Assembly (NCBI RefSeq): GCF_027244095.1
Contig: NC_069669.1
Coordinates: 9,450,501 to 9,514,500, forward strand
Source: Hemicordylus capensis
Taxonomy: Eukaryota > Chordata > Lepidosauria > Squamata > Cordylidae
Length of the DNA: 64,000 nt
Reading direction: 5' to 3'
Positions within the stretch are counted from its first letter, which is position 1. Every line of letters starts with the position of its first letter. The position numbers were made by a program, and so were the translations under genes. Positions 41,851 to 52,698 of this stretch are shown piece after piece. The notes under the pieces are model-generated. The model was given only the letters and a program-made list of their open reading frames with translations, did not search any database and had not been told where the DNA came from.

Positions 41851-42510
41851 TCCTCAGGGGAATAGCTTCATTGACACGAACCTGTGAGAAAGCTGGGGTG
41901 GAAGTGTTCGAAAGAAATCAAGAACAACCCCATGCGATTGCCACCATGCTCCTGCCTGTCTCCCGGCCCTTCCTTGTCCCTAGCGCCCCACGGGCCTGCC
42001 GTCTCTGCTTCCCACTCTCTCCCACAGCGTCCCCAATCTGCCTCCTATCAGGGCTACCTATGGAGATAACCTTCTCCCCCACCTCTTTTTAAAAACTACG
42101 TCTTTGGGAGAGCTTCACTGTCTCAAAGTCAGTGGCGTCGTGGTGACTTAAGCCTCGTGAGCCGGTCGGATGTAGTCTGCGGCGCCTTGTACTGTACACC
42201 CGCAAGGAGGGGTGTGTGTGCTGTGAAGACACCACCGGGTGTCTGTGTGCCGGGTCCGTGGCCGTGTCCGCGGCTACCCCAGATGGGCAGATTCTTCTGC
42301 TCCGTCCTCGAGGAGCGAGAGGGATCGAGATCGCAACAGAGCCAAGAAGCAATCGCCATCCCGCACCCGCAAAGCGACGAACCGGCGTTTGTAAATATTC
42401 TGGAGATTCTCTCGACTCGTGCAAAGAAGGTTTTTTCAATGTTATTTAATGAATTCTATATTGCAGACGATTGCTATAAATAATAATAATAAAAAAAAAC
42501 ACCAAGGGGG

Positions 42511-43385
42511 TTAGAAGAAGACGACGACGAAAAAAGGCATCTGTGCATGAATCTTTCATGGCAGTTCTTGGGTGGGGAACTGTGGTGGTTGGCGGGAGGG
42601 AGGAATGAACTGGCTCTTCTCCCCAGATACACTGAATCTTGGAAGGAGACCATCAGGAAACAGAAGTTTGGATTGCAGATGAGCCCCGCGCTCTTGTATC
42701 AAGAAGATGTTGCTGGTTGGGAATCTCCCTGCAATAAGACTGATACCTAGAAGAAGGGAAGGGCTATTGTTTTCACACCTCCCCCCTGCCCATGTTGGGG
42801 GCTTTCAAAAACGTCTGGTTGGTCATTGTAGGCAACAGAATACTAACACAGATGGACCTTGGGTCTGAACTAGTTAGGCCTTTCTTATACCTTCTTAGAA
42901 TCCTCATTCCACAGATGAAAATAAATTGTCAAAGCAGGCCAGGATTATGAATATAAATGGGGGTTGGGGGAGGAGTGTGGGCCCACAACACAATGTTGCC
43001 ATATATCCCTGGGGTGCATTGATTGCCTGTGCCTGAGCACGGCGAAGTTTCCCCCCTCAGAAGGGGTTGTATGACTGTCTTGACCTTATCTTCAAGCTGA
43101 GAAATTTATCTCTATTTGTGTTCAATCTCACCTTCCATGCTGCTCGCCACTGAGTTGCATTAGCTCTGCCCACCTGATTGTCTGTTACCTGCTCTTTGAG
43201 CCTGCGAACATTCCACTCCATTCAAACACATTGTTGGTGGGTGGGTTTTTGGTGGTGGGTTTTTTGTTTTTTTGTTTTTTGCAACCTTAGGTATTCTTCC
43301 CTTCAGATTTTTGTCCAACCAATGTATCTGTGGGTTACCCTGCGTCTGCTGGTATCTCCCTTTCTCCTGTAAGTGCTCTGGTTAT
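42511..43385. other. No gene seen; includes an old repeat
   Basis: The stretch 43090-43380 is the second copy of the repeat at 24.42-24.76 kb. The part before it is unassigned. Confidence 0.45.
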
Positions 43386-43698
43386 TAGGGATGTGCATGA
43401 ACTGAGGTTCAGCACTGCAGAGAGGTGAGTGGGGAGCAGGGCTTTAAAAAGAGAGGAGATCATTTGGCCCCCCAAACCCATGTCCTGGCATGCACATGTC
43501 ATCCGCATATGCATGGGCGCCATTTGGATGGTCAGCAACACCATGCACATTGTGCCCACACATGCACGGATGCCAGGTGCATGCCGGCACCGCACACGGG
43601 TTCTTGGGGCTAGCACTGCTGCAGCAGGAAAGATCCCACTCCCTGTTCCCCTCCCTGCGGCACCGAAGCGGGAGAACCTCGGTTCGTGCACATCCCTC
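43386..43698. mobile_element. hAT-type element, near-exact 8-bp duplication
   Basis: A 313-bp element from TAGGGATGTGCATGAACTG to TCGTGCACATCCCTC. The flanks are CTGGTTAT (43378-43385) and CTGGTTCT (43699-43706), matching at 7 of 8 bases. It belongs with the elements at 18822 and 51505. Confidence 0.85.
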
Positions 43699-43699
43699 C

Positions 43700-44691
43700 T
43701 GGTTCTGCGTCCACAAGGATCCGACCATTTCCAGCTCTTGTGGCAATAGATGCAAGATCAACGGTGTTATAAAGCTGTCTGATTTGCATCAACTCATCTT
43801 TATAACACAGCTCAATCATTTTGCCTTGTGCTGAAGCAAGCAGAAGCCGTGCCAATTCTGGAGAGGGTGCCATTTGATCATCCTTCCAGCCTCTCTCTCT
43901 CTCTCTTGCTGGAAGGGACTTCCCTCCCCTCTCTGACCAAACCCCCCCACCAAGCACGGAGAGAGGGGGATCATTTTTTTACTCTTTGATTCAGGTTTGA
44001 AGATGCCGCAAACACACCGAGGTGGCCGCCTTGCCGTTTCAGTGGGCTGGTCTGCACAGCTGCAACCCAGACAAGATTTCCTGGGATGTTTTTTTAAAAA
44101 CTGCAACTTCTGAAGGGCTTTGAGTTTGCCTGGGAGAAGCTACAATCCTTCCCCTGTTGGCACTCAGCACTGCACACAGCACGCACCACGGGGGCTTTGA
44201 TAAGCGCCCCGGCATTGGTTGGATCTTGGGAGCTACAGCCGCCAAGGCACAGCGGGAGAGCCTGCCCGCCAGTTCCCGCCAGGGCTCCTCATGAATATGC
44301 ACGCCGTGTCGCCCTTGATCCATGCCGAGGCGATTCTCCCAGGAGCCCTGGAAGCTGCCCGAGGCTGTGGGCCACACCGCGAGCGAACGGAGTGAGGAAC
44401 CCACAAGGCCGCCAGTCTGAACAAACACAGCCGCTCGGGTTCTCGGGAGCATTCCCGGCTCTGGGAGAAGAGAGAGGCAGCCGCGTTCAGTTCCCAGTGG
44501 GGAGGCTTTACATTTTCGAAGCTCTGCTTAGCTAGTGTTTTTCGATGGCGCGCCCTTTCATGAGGCAAGGCAAGCCGGTGGCCTCCAGCGGCAGATTATT
44601 GGGGCCCCGGCCGGGTGCTTTGGCAACTGTTGCCACTGGGGCTGGAGGAGGTGGACAGCAGGGTAGCTGGGTGGGTGCAGAACAAGCTGTT
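43700..44691. other. No gene seen; moderate CpG block
   Basis: At 44190-44500 CpG is higher than in the surroundings, with an ATTGGTTG (inverted CCAAT) motif at 44213 and CATGAATATGCACG at 44291. It could be a minor promoter, but there is no exon to support it. The AGGCAAGGCAAG motif near 44565 marks the small repeat also seen at 8.38 kb. Confidence 0.35.
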
Positions 44692-44960
44692 GCCTCCCCT
44701 TCTCTAGGAAGCTCTCTCTGCCACCCAAAAATATGTCCCTGAGGGCTGCACCGTGGAAAATATGTCCCTGAGAGCTGATGCCTCTCCTTCCCTAGGAAGC
44801 CTTCTGTGCCAAGCAAAAAATATGTCCCTGAGGACTGATGCCTCTCCTTCCCTAGGAAGCCTTCTGTGCCAAGCAAAAAATATGTCCCTGAGAGCTGATG
44901 CCTCTCCTTCCCTAGGAAGCCTTCTGTGCCAAGCAAAAAATATGTCCCTGAGGGCTGTGC
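44692..44960 (+). repeat. 60-bp tandem repeat
   Basis: Three nearly identical 60-bp units at 44761-44820, 44821-44880 and 44881-44940 (TATGTCCCTGAGAGCTGATG start). Partial, more diverged units lie on both sides. Units differ by one or two bases. The unit length is a multiple of three, so a 20-residue repeat stays open in frame. No coding evidence was found. Confidence 0.95.
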
Positions 44961-45894
44961 CGCTGGGCTTCCTGGGGAAGTGGAGGTCATCAAAAATTGC
45001 CCCTTTCCCAGTGCATTTAATCAGGAAGTGCTCCTCTTAGTGCATGGTGTTTCTTTGTTCTGCAGGTCAGGCGACATTTTTAATAATTAAAAAACAGCAA
45101 CCACATCATTCATGGCTGTGTAGAAGAGACCATCCTAGCCATTCTAGCTTCCAGCGAAGGGCCTTCTCGTCAGAGCAGCCACTCCCAGATGCACGGTGGG
45201 AAATCTCTCCCCAGTGTCACCCTTCCTGACAGCCGGGCCGGCCACCCTCATGCCAACGGCCCGGCCTGCTCCCCCAACAACAGGGTCAAGCTCTGGACAG
45301 GAGAGCAGATTCCAGCCACATCGTCAGGCTACATTCAATTTCCTGGGTAATTATGCAAATGAGCATGGATTTAATTAAGGGCAGATCTCATTAAAGCCTT
45401 CGGGGAGCGAGGAGAGGTTGATGCAAGAGGGCAGCCATGACGGCCCCGGCCCAGGAAGGCGGCTGACAGCAGGTGTGTTGGAGTGTACCGTCTCTAGCAA
45501 GCATCCAATTAGTGGCCCATTAAATCCACAGAGGTGGAGGGGGACGCTTCCCTCCAAGGGTGGCCAAGGTGGGAGGCAGTGCAGCAGGCCACGCTCCGTT
45601 TAAAGCCGTCAGGCTCGTCTGGTTCGCATCTGCAGCTCTGCGGTGCCCCCACCACCACCACACACCCCTCGCACATGCTGTTCTTTCTCCGACTTCATCT
45701 ATTTCTGGCCCCCTTGATCTCATCTTGCTGTGTCTTCTTTCTCTTGCACTCTGCAGCTCTGGCATGGAGCGAGAGCGGCCCGGCTTTGATACGCCATAAT
45801 CAATCTCTCGCTCCCTTTCTCGGTCACATTCGTCTCTTGCCATTGCCTGCCAGTCCCTGAGCGGCCCCATCCCCCAAGTGGAATATCTGGCAGG
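44961..45894. other. No gene seen; octamer/TAATTA block
   Basis: The block 45335-45400 holds GGTAATTATGCAAATGAGC with an octamer ATGCAAAT at 45353-45360 and TTTAATTAAGG. It is the best candidate here for a conserved enhancer. The rest is unassigned. Confidence 0.35.
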
Positions 45895-45995
45895 GCTCAC
45901 ACGTGTAGTTTCCCCTTCAAAGGCAAACCAGGGTGGACCCTGCTTAGCAAAGGGGACCATTCACGTTTGCTACCACAAGGCCAGCTCTCCTCCCT
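45895..45995 (-). mobile_element. 5S-like part of the composite SINE alone
   Basis: CCTTCAAAGGCAAACCAGGG ... CCCTGCTTAGCAAAGGGG ... CAAGGCCAGCTCTCCTCCC. No tRNA-like part is attached, so this copy shows the boundary of the 5S-like module. Confidence 0.75.
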
Positions 45996-46259
45996 CAGAG
46001 CACACAGGAGCCACGTCTGGATTAGCAACGGGGAACCCCTGTGTGGGGTATGTACAATGCAGCAACTGTGTGGCAGCCCGGGACCTCAGCACATCCAAGG
46101 CAGCGCATCAGTTGTCACCACCCCTACCACGCCTACCTCCTCCATTGCAGCCGTAATACCCACCATTGCCCAACTGGGTGCACACCCTCCCATGCTTCCC
46201 TCCTGCACACTGGCCTAGTTAAGGAAAGTGTCAGGGCTGCGCCAAGGGCCCAAGGCTAA

Positions 46260-46790
46260 GCACAAGAACCAGGAAAACCAGGCAGCCCGTCAGGGCTCAA
46301 GATTCAAGCCAGTAGCCCAAGTTCAGGGACATGCCCGGGGTCAAGGTGAGCAGAGAAGCAGGAGCCAGGGATCAAGCTAGTAGTAGCGCAAGGAGCCAGG
46401 GATCAAGCTAGTAGTAGCGCAAGGAGCCAGGGATAAAGCTAGTAGTAGCGCAAGGAGCCAGGGATCAAGCTAGTAGTAGCGCAAGGAGCCAGGGATCAAG
46501 CTAGTAGTAGCGCAAGGAGCCAGGGATCAAGCTAGTAGCCCAGGTTCAGGAGAATGCCTGAGGTCAAACTGAACAGACAAGCAGGAGCCAAGGATCAAAT
46601 CAGTAGCCCAAGTTCAGGAGAACACCCAAGTTCAAACTGAACAGACAAGCAGGAGCCAGGGACCAAACCAGTAGCCTAAGTTCAGAGACATGTCCAAGGT
46701 CAAACTGAACAGACAAGCAGCAGCCAGGGACCAAACCAGTAGCCCAAGTTCAGGAGTATGCCCGAGGTCACGCTGAGCAGATAGCCCGAC
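46260..46790 (+). repeat. Two-level minisatellite (31 bp and about 67 bp)
   Basis: Five 31-bp units run from 46361 to 46515 (GGAGCCAGGGATCAAGCTAG start). They lie inside a longer array of about 67-bp units containing CAAACTGAACAGACAAGCAG and CAGTAGCCCAAGTTCAGG, of which about five are seen between 46260 and 46790. The 31-bp unit is a shortened form of the larger unit. Confidence 0.9.
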
Positions 46791-47214
46791 AAAGTGAGAG
46801 CAAACACACCAGCAGCAAGCAGAGTCAGACCTTGATACTTAAGCAAGGTCTGCCTCAGACAGGAAGCCTCTTATACTCTTCTGGGTGAGCCAATAGTTGA
46901 TTGCACAGGGCGGGGCTTAGCCAGAGCTTAAAGGCATGAAGGCTGTGCAGGAAGTTGCTGCAAAGGGGCAGCAACCTGTGGAGTCTCAAAGTGGGCAGAA
47001 GATGACAAAAGGTAGGAGGATGAAATGGGAATGTCTTTTACTGCATATCCCCGCTGCCTCCCTCCTATATGGGGACAGAGCAGCAACAGAAATATTGGAA
47101 GAACCATAGAGTACTGGAGACATTCTACAGAGAGTTGGCTCTCTCTTCCATGAGTATCCACACAACGCTACGTCTAAGGAATTTTCAAGAGCTAGGTTTT
47201 TTTCATGTTGTGCG
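46791..47214. other. No gene seen
   Basis: GGGCGGGGCTTAGCCAGAGC at 46910-46929 resembles GGGCGGGGCTGGAAGG near 49998. The two sites may share an unnamed repeat. Otherwise the stretch is unassigned. Confidence 0.4.
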
Positions 47215-47488
47215 CCTGGTCATCTGCTAAGCAGGCACTACCTTGGTTTGAATTTGGATGGGTGACTACATGTAAGCACGGTAAGATATTCCACTTAGGG
47301 GATGGGGCCAAAGCTCGGTGGTAGAGCGTCTGCATTCTTGCATGCAGAAAGACCCAGGCTCAGTCCCACGTAGCACCTCCAGGCAGGGCTGCCTGAAACC
47401 TTGGAGAGCTGCTGCCAGTCAGTGTAGACAATACTGAGCTGGATAGACCAGGGGTCTGACTCAGTATACGGCAGCTTCCTACTTAGGG
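47215..47488 (+). mobile_element. Composite 5S/tRNA-Ala SINE
   Basis: CTGCTAAGCAGGCACTACCT, TTTGGATGGGTGACTAC, AAAGCTCGGTGGTAGAGCGT and GGCTCAGTCCCAC are visible. The tail is CAGTATACGGCAGCTTCC. Confidence 0.85.
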
Positions 47489-47697
47489 AGGTAGGACTGT
47501 AGCTCAGTGCAGAAAGTTTCTGGTTCAGTACAAAAAGAACCTATCTTCTTTGCATGCAGAGCCTGATAGCATTTCCAGGTAGGGCTGGGAAAGACTCCTG
47601 CTTGAAACCTTGGAAAGCTGCTGCCAGTCAGTGTAGACAATACTAAGCAAGATGGACCAAAGGTCTGACTCAGTAGAAGGCAGCTTCCTGTGCTCCA
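47489..47697 (+). mobile_element. tRNA-type SINE, internally shortened
   Basis: GTAGCTCAGTGCAGAAAGTT with the anticodon arm partly deleted, then AGCATTTCCAGGTAGGGCTG and the tail AGTAGAAGGCAGCTTCCTGT. Confidence 0.8.
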
Positions 47698-48619
47698 AAA
47701 CCCGGATTCTGGAGAGGGGAATTGCAGGGCAACGCGAACCAGAGGGGGAAAAGAAAGGAAGGACTAGGATGGAGAAAACGTCCTTATCCCCGCGAGCGAT
47801 ACGAGGCACCGGAGATGCTGTCTATCCAATGACAATTCATGTGAGCTGGACACCAACGACGAGGGACCCAGAGCTTAGCCTCCGGGTCTTTCCTTCGCGG
47901 GTTGCTGTGGCGTATTGCTTGGGCCGCACAGCCTCAGACCTCCTGAGGGAGGAATCCGAGAGGCCATGACTGATCTGATTAGGGTAGTGGAGCGGGCATT
48001 GTGGGCGAGAAGCTTGGGTCCACAAAAGGCCACTGCTGCGTGTGCCCTTGTCTCGTAAGGACTCCTTGGGGCTCTCTACTGCCGAGCCCGAGTGAACGGA
48101 CTTCAGGCGTCTGTCACAACAAACAGGTCCCAGAGGGGTCCTGATGGAGACAGCTGCCTCGGAACATGGCCAAGTTGGGGCCACTCCAGATCCCCGAGGA
48201 AGGATCAGAGTCAGTCAAGGAAAGGCACGACGCCAAGATGTTGTAAGGGAGAACAGGCGCGCTCCCCGAAATATTTCCCACTCCCCCTTTTGCTCCCCCA
48301 CCCACCAGACTGGAACTTGGCAGCAAAGTGTCAGACAATATTGTAATCTGGTTCTATAGCTTGAATTAATTATTCCATCAGGGGCATAGCAAGGTTGGTG
48401 TGGGCCCTGGGAGAAAAGGAGAAACTGAGCCCCTGCCCCCTTCTTCGACTATAGAGAGGCACCAAAGGGAGAGTGAAGAGCATGCTGTCACCCAGCCAGC
48501 GGGGCCCTTTCTTCTAGGGGTCTGGGGATGTTCCCCCATCCCCCACTTCGTCCAATTGTAGCTACACTCCTGGCCTCCGTTGTTTAAAGAAGCCTCATTC
48601 ATTCACTCCTCTACCCCAG
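47698..48619. other. No gene seen
   Basis: Unique sequence with several CpGs at 47760-48110 and no splice-supported frame. It ends in CTCTACCCCAG, a possible acceptor for the candidate exon that follows. Confidence 0.45.
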
Positions 48620-49011
48620 AATAAGCAGCAGAAGCCAGTGCACCCAAGTAGGGAGGAGACTCCTCCAGCCTCCCCGGAGCCAGGCAGCGAGGAGACTCCT
48701 CCAGCCCCTCAGGAGCCAGGCAGCGAGGAGACTCCTCCAGCCCCTCAGGAGCCAGGCAGCAAGGAGACTCCTCCAGCCTCCCAGGAGCCAGGCAGCAAGG
48801 AGACTCCTCCAGCCTCCCAGGAGCCAGGCAGCAAGGAGACTCCTCCAGCCTCCCAGGAGCCAGGCAGCGAGGAGTCTCCTCCAGCCCCTCAGGAGCCAGG
48901 CAGCGAGGAGTCTCCTCCAGCCCCTCAGGAGCCAGGCAGCAAGGAGACTCCTCCAGCCCCCGGGAGCCAGGCCAAACTCTTAGCTTTCTTCCTGGCTAGA
49001 AAGTGGGCTGC
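48620..49011 (+). repeat. 36-bp minisatellite in an open frame; exon candidate
   Basis: Eight full 36-bp units run from 48653 to 48940 and a partial ninth follows. Because 36 is a multiple of three, the + frame stays open and encodes a 12-residue repeat EETPPAPQEPGS. The frame is open from an AG at 48618-48619 (after a short pyrimidine tract) to a GTGAGA at 49012. The differences between units include Glu/Lys, Thr/Ser and Ala-Pro/Ala-Ser exchanges. Nothing else links it to a gene, and a plain minisatellite is the simpler explanation. Confidence 0.5.
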
Positions 49012-49015
49012 GTGA

Positions 49016-50927
49016 GACCATGTATGTGGGGGTGGGGTTGTAGGGTCATCTCCTCTGCAGCTTTCAGCTGGCCTGGTCCTGACTCCTCTCTCCACGCCAG
49101 TCCTTCCTGACACATACTCTTGGACAGGCAGAGAAAAGTAGCCAGGAAAGCAGACGGGAAAGCTTGGCCTAATCCAATAAGACAATATTTTCTAAGAGGG
49201 ATCTGGCCCAAATTTGAAAATGTCAAGCAAGCTTAATTAATCAGGTAAATAAATTAATGTTAATGGTCTTGCCTCTACCCATATTTAATGTCCAGCAAAA
49301 TCCTCGCTCCCCTAAAAATCCTTTGCTCCAGCAAACTAAGTGTCCTAGAGTTGCCACTGGTCAAGTTTGTGCTTATGGGAAAGCACAGAAGAGTTCATCC
49401 AAATGGTTGCTTTGTACTGGAAAAGGGAGAAAGGTACTGCAAGAAAGGTACGGATTTTGTGACCTGTCATTCTTGCAGTCTGTGCTGAACCTGATGGAGA
49501 GGTCTTTTACAATTAAAAATAATAATAAATACAAGAAGCATGGAAGACAATGGTGCAGTTCAGAGGTCTCATGGGACTTGCTTCCATGTATTGTTTCTGA
49601 GCCGCGAGATCTTGGCTCTGTGCAATGTCTTGGTTTGTCTGGAAGTCCCTCGGTTGGGGAAGGACCCAGACGGTCCAGGGAACGAGTTGGGATGGGGAAG
49701 CTCTAGGTGTATTGCATCCACCACAAACAGGGAAGAAGAAAATCTATGGCTTGTAACATGATGTAAAGATGCCATGTTACCTGGTTGCCTGCATGGCCCG
49801 GTGGAGTCTGGAGGAGGGCGTGGTATCCCTCCTGTGGGGCTTCCGTTCTCTTCAGGGGGCGGCAGGGGTGAGAAGGGTCCAGGCTGGTCGAGTCCCAGTG
49901 GGGTTCAGAGGGCAAGGCAGGGAGAGCTGCAGGGAACAGCTCCAGGGAGAGAGCTAGGTTGGGCGGGGCAGGAAACAGGAAGCCAGGTCAGGAAGGGGGC
50001 GGGGCTGGAAGGGGGCTTTAAGCCCTGCCAGCTCTGCACTGGGGCTTTTAAAGACAAGGCAGCCAATGATGAGGGGCTGCTTCTGAGGATGGGAGCTGGG
50101 AGTTCCCCAGGAGAGGGAACGGGCTGAATGCAGCAAGCCAGGAGGAGGACTCAGGTGACCCACTCACCTCCTCCCCTGGCCGTTCCTGAGCCTGGCCTTT
50201 TCTGTGCCTACCCAGTCATTCTGGAGTTCAAGAAGGGCCAGACTCCCCTGGGATTCTGACACATGAGCTGGTGTATTTCTTTCCCTCGAGACCATGGAGA
50301 GTGACGGAACCTCCCGGAAGGAGATTGAGTTTGCATCCTTTGGAAAATTGCTGGCATGACTTTTGCCTTCCTCTTTAGAAGACTCGTCTGAGGTCCACTC
50401 TGCCTGGGTGGAGGTTCCGCAGCCTCACTGGCGCTGGCGGATAGGGCATTGCCCGTTTAAGCTCCAGCAGCTCCTGTAGGACGAGGGCAGAGCTAGAGAC
50501 AGGAGCAGGAGAGCAGAGCTCTTTGGAGGCTCAGCTGGGACCAGACCTCTGCTGAAGCAACATCCTCCCATCCCGGAGTGGATGTCTTTCATGCTGACTC
50601 TGGCCTGGGAGCTGACCTTGGTCCTGTTCCTCTGTCCGTTTCCTGCCTTGAACAGGTCTCCTTCCACTGCTGACCTTGGACTCCCGAAACCCAGAGAACT
50701 CCCACCTGGAACAAGAGACAGTTCTGTGAAACGTCTCTGACCTTCCGGGGGGGGGGGAGGGGCAGAGTGTGTTCGCCTTCTCTCCTGCCCACAGGAGCCT
50801 GGAGTCCAACTTCTGGTTGTGATTAAAAACAAACCAAGGAGGTGAATGGTAGTGAGAAGACAGTTATCTTTGGGGGTATGTTGGTCTGGCATTCCTAATC
50901 TTTATATCGGGGAACCCTGATGATCTT
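49016..50927. other. No gene seen
   Basis: Long unique stretch. An AT-rich patch with AATAATAATAAATAC lies at 49518-49532. The part 49780-50460 is GC-rich with CAGG-type short repeats. A G-run lies at 50747-50761. No frame has protein-like features. Confidence 0.45.
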
Positions 50928-50985
50928 CCCTTAGGATGCTGGACTAGATGGGCCTTGGGCCTGATCCAGCAGGGCTGTTCTTATG
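50928..50985 (+). mobile_element. CR1 LINE 3-prime terminus
   Basis: CCTTAGGATGCTGGACTAGA ... TGATCCAGCAGGGCTGTTCT, the last 55 bases of the CR1 type seen at 55.9 kb. Confidence 0.75.
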
Positions 50986-51419
50986 AGGGCTGCTTCCCCC
51001 CCCCCCCAGCTGTTTCCTTTCCCATAGACTTTGAGTTGCATTTTTACAGGGGTAAATATATCCCTGGAATGCTTTAGAAAGAAGCATCTGCAGTAGGAGT
51101 CCATTTTGAACAGGAAGAGCCCTTTGGAAAGGGGGTGACCACCACCTCCTCACACACACTCACACTGACACAGTCCCCACCACTCCTGCACTCCAGAAGC
51201 CAGCCTCCCCTTGATCTTTTTTTTTTTGTTAACAACCAACAGCTGGAACATTGTTGGATGCATTTTTATGTAACATCTGTTCCACCTCCCCAATTTCCTC
51301 AACTTGAAACATGTGCCTGTTTCCTGCAGTTGGGTATCAAAAGGAAGCAAAGCACACATGGGTGGGTTCCTTTAGTATAAAAGTTGAGAAAATTTGAGCA
51401 AAGAAAAGGTCTTGGGGTG
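50986..51419. other. No gene seen
   Basis: A C-run lies at 50997-51007, and T-rich sequence at 51218-51228. No family was recognised. Confidence 0.5.
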
Positions 51420-52075
51420 GGGATGGGGCTGTAATTCAGTGACAGAGCATCTGCCTTGCATGTAGAAGGTTCTGGGTTGAATCCCTGGTGTCTCCAGAAA
51501 GGGCTAGGGATGTGCACGAACCGGTTCAGAGGCCCTTTTACGAATCTCCGAACCAGTTCGAATGCCTGGTGGTTCAACCAGTTTGGAGCGGGGTGGGGGG
51601 GATAGCTTTAAGGACTGAGGTAGGTTCTCTTAACTCCCCCCCACCATGTTTTCCCCATCAGCGCTGTGTCTAAAAATGGTCTCATGAGTTGGAAGCATAC
51701 CTCCTTGTCCACCTCAATGTACGTTGGACTGGAAGTACCCGGAAGTCCGCACACTTCCGGGTATTTCTGGTCCAACGTACACCAGGGTGGCAAGGAGGTA
51801 TGCTGCTGCCCCACGGGACCAGTTTTAGACAAAGCGCCGGTGGGGGAAACGCGATGGTGCTGAGTGGGTAAGAGCACCCACCCAGTCCTTAAAGCTATCC
51901 CCCCCCACTTTCAAACCGGCAGGCAACGGTTCCGTGCACACCACTAGATAGGTCTGGGAAAGACTTCTTCCTGAAACCATGGAGAATTGCTGTTGGTCAG
52001 TGTAGACAACACTGAGCTAGATTGACCAAGGGTCTGGCTTGCTAGAAGGCAACGTCCTGTGTTCTTATGTCCCTC
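51420..52075 (+). mobile_element. tRNA-Ala-type SINE split by a foldback hAT element
   Basis: The head (GGGGCTGTAATTCAGTGACA, GGGTTGAATCCCTGG) lies before 51504. The body and tail (GGGAAAGACTTCTTCCTGAA, CCAAGGGTCTGGCTTGC) resume after 51947. Confidence 0.85.
51505..51946. mobile_element. 442-bp foldback hAT-type element
   Basis: Starts TAGGGATGTGCACGAACC and ends TTCCGTGCACACCACTA. Inner arms are also complementary: GGATAGCTTTAAGGACTG (51600-51617) matches the reverse of 51883-51900 exactly. Around the centre, ACCCGGAAGT and ACTTCCGGGT with TGTACGTTGGAC and GTCCAACGTACA form a long stem. The flanks GAAAGGGC and GATAGGTC agree at 6 of 8 bases, compatible with an aged 8-bp duplication. Confidence 0.85.
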
Positions 52076-52399
52076 CGGTTCAGGTGATACACCGGCTGGT
52101 CCTCTGGAATGTATAGAACAGAAGCAGAGAGGTGCATATATCCTTTCATCTGACACGCCGTCTTACTGCCTCTGGATGTTATGGGGGAAGGTCATCTGAA
52201 GTGCCCCGCAACACACAAATCAAATAAAACTTAGCTGTATGTCGAGGGGTGGTCTGGATGAACCATCCACTGCGCAATTAAGTAGTGGCGAGACAAAGCA
52301 CCACATGGGGCAGAGAGGTGCATGCCCGTTCTCCCTTCCAACATGCATTTGAGAGTTCCTGGAGACCTATCATCCTGAGCCTGACTCCGTTCAGCTTTA

Positions 52400-52698
52400 G
52401 GAACATAGGAAGCTGCCATATACTGAGTCAGACCCTTGGTCCGTCTAGCTCAGTATTGTCTTCCCAGACTGGCAGTGGCTTCGCCAAGGTTTCAGGCAGG
52501 AATCTCTCTCAGCACTATCTTGGAGATGCTGCCAGGGAGGGAACTTGGAACCTTCTGTGCTTCCCAGAGTGGCTCCATCCCCTGAGGGGAAGATCTTGCA
52601 GTGCTCGCACTTCTAGCCTCCCTTTCATAAGCAACTAGGGTGGACCCTGCTTAGCTAAGAGGACAAGTCATGCTTCCTACTACAAGACCAGCTCTCTT
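52400..52698 (-). mobile_element. Composite 5S/tRNA SINE
   Basis: GAACATAGGAAGCTGCCATA ... CTTCCCAGAGTGGCTCC ... CCCTGCTTAGCTAAGAGG ... AAGACCAGCTCTC. It has the degenerate tRNA-like unit. Confidence 0.85.

Noticed and set aside
42157-42483. 108-codon open frame near the end of the candidate 3-prime UTR
   Set aside because: It overlaps an equally long frame in another register, ends in AU-rich UTR-like sequence and shows no known protein.
44190-44500. A second promoter CpG island
   Set aside because: CpG density is modest, no exon or donor in a useful position was found, and the inverted CCAAT motif alone is weak evidence.
44753-45040. Open frame with a 20-residue repeat
   Set aside because: A 60-bp tandem repeat keeps any open frame open. 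No splice sites, homology or start context supports it.
46260-46960. Possible retroelement terminal repeat around the minisatellite
   Set aside because: No paired terminal repeats, primer site or coding remnants were seen. The tandem array explains the repetition.
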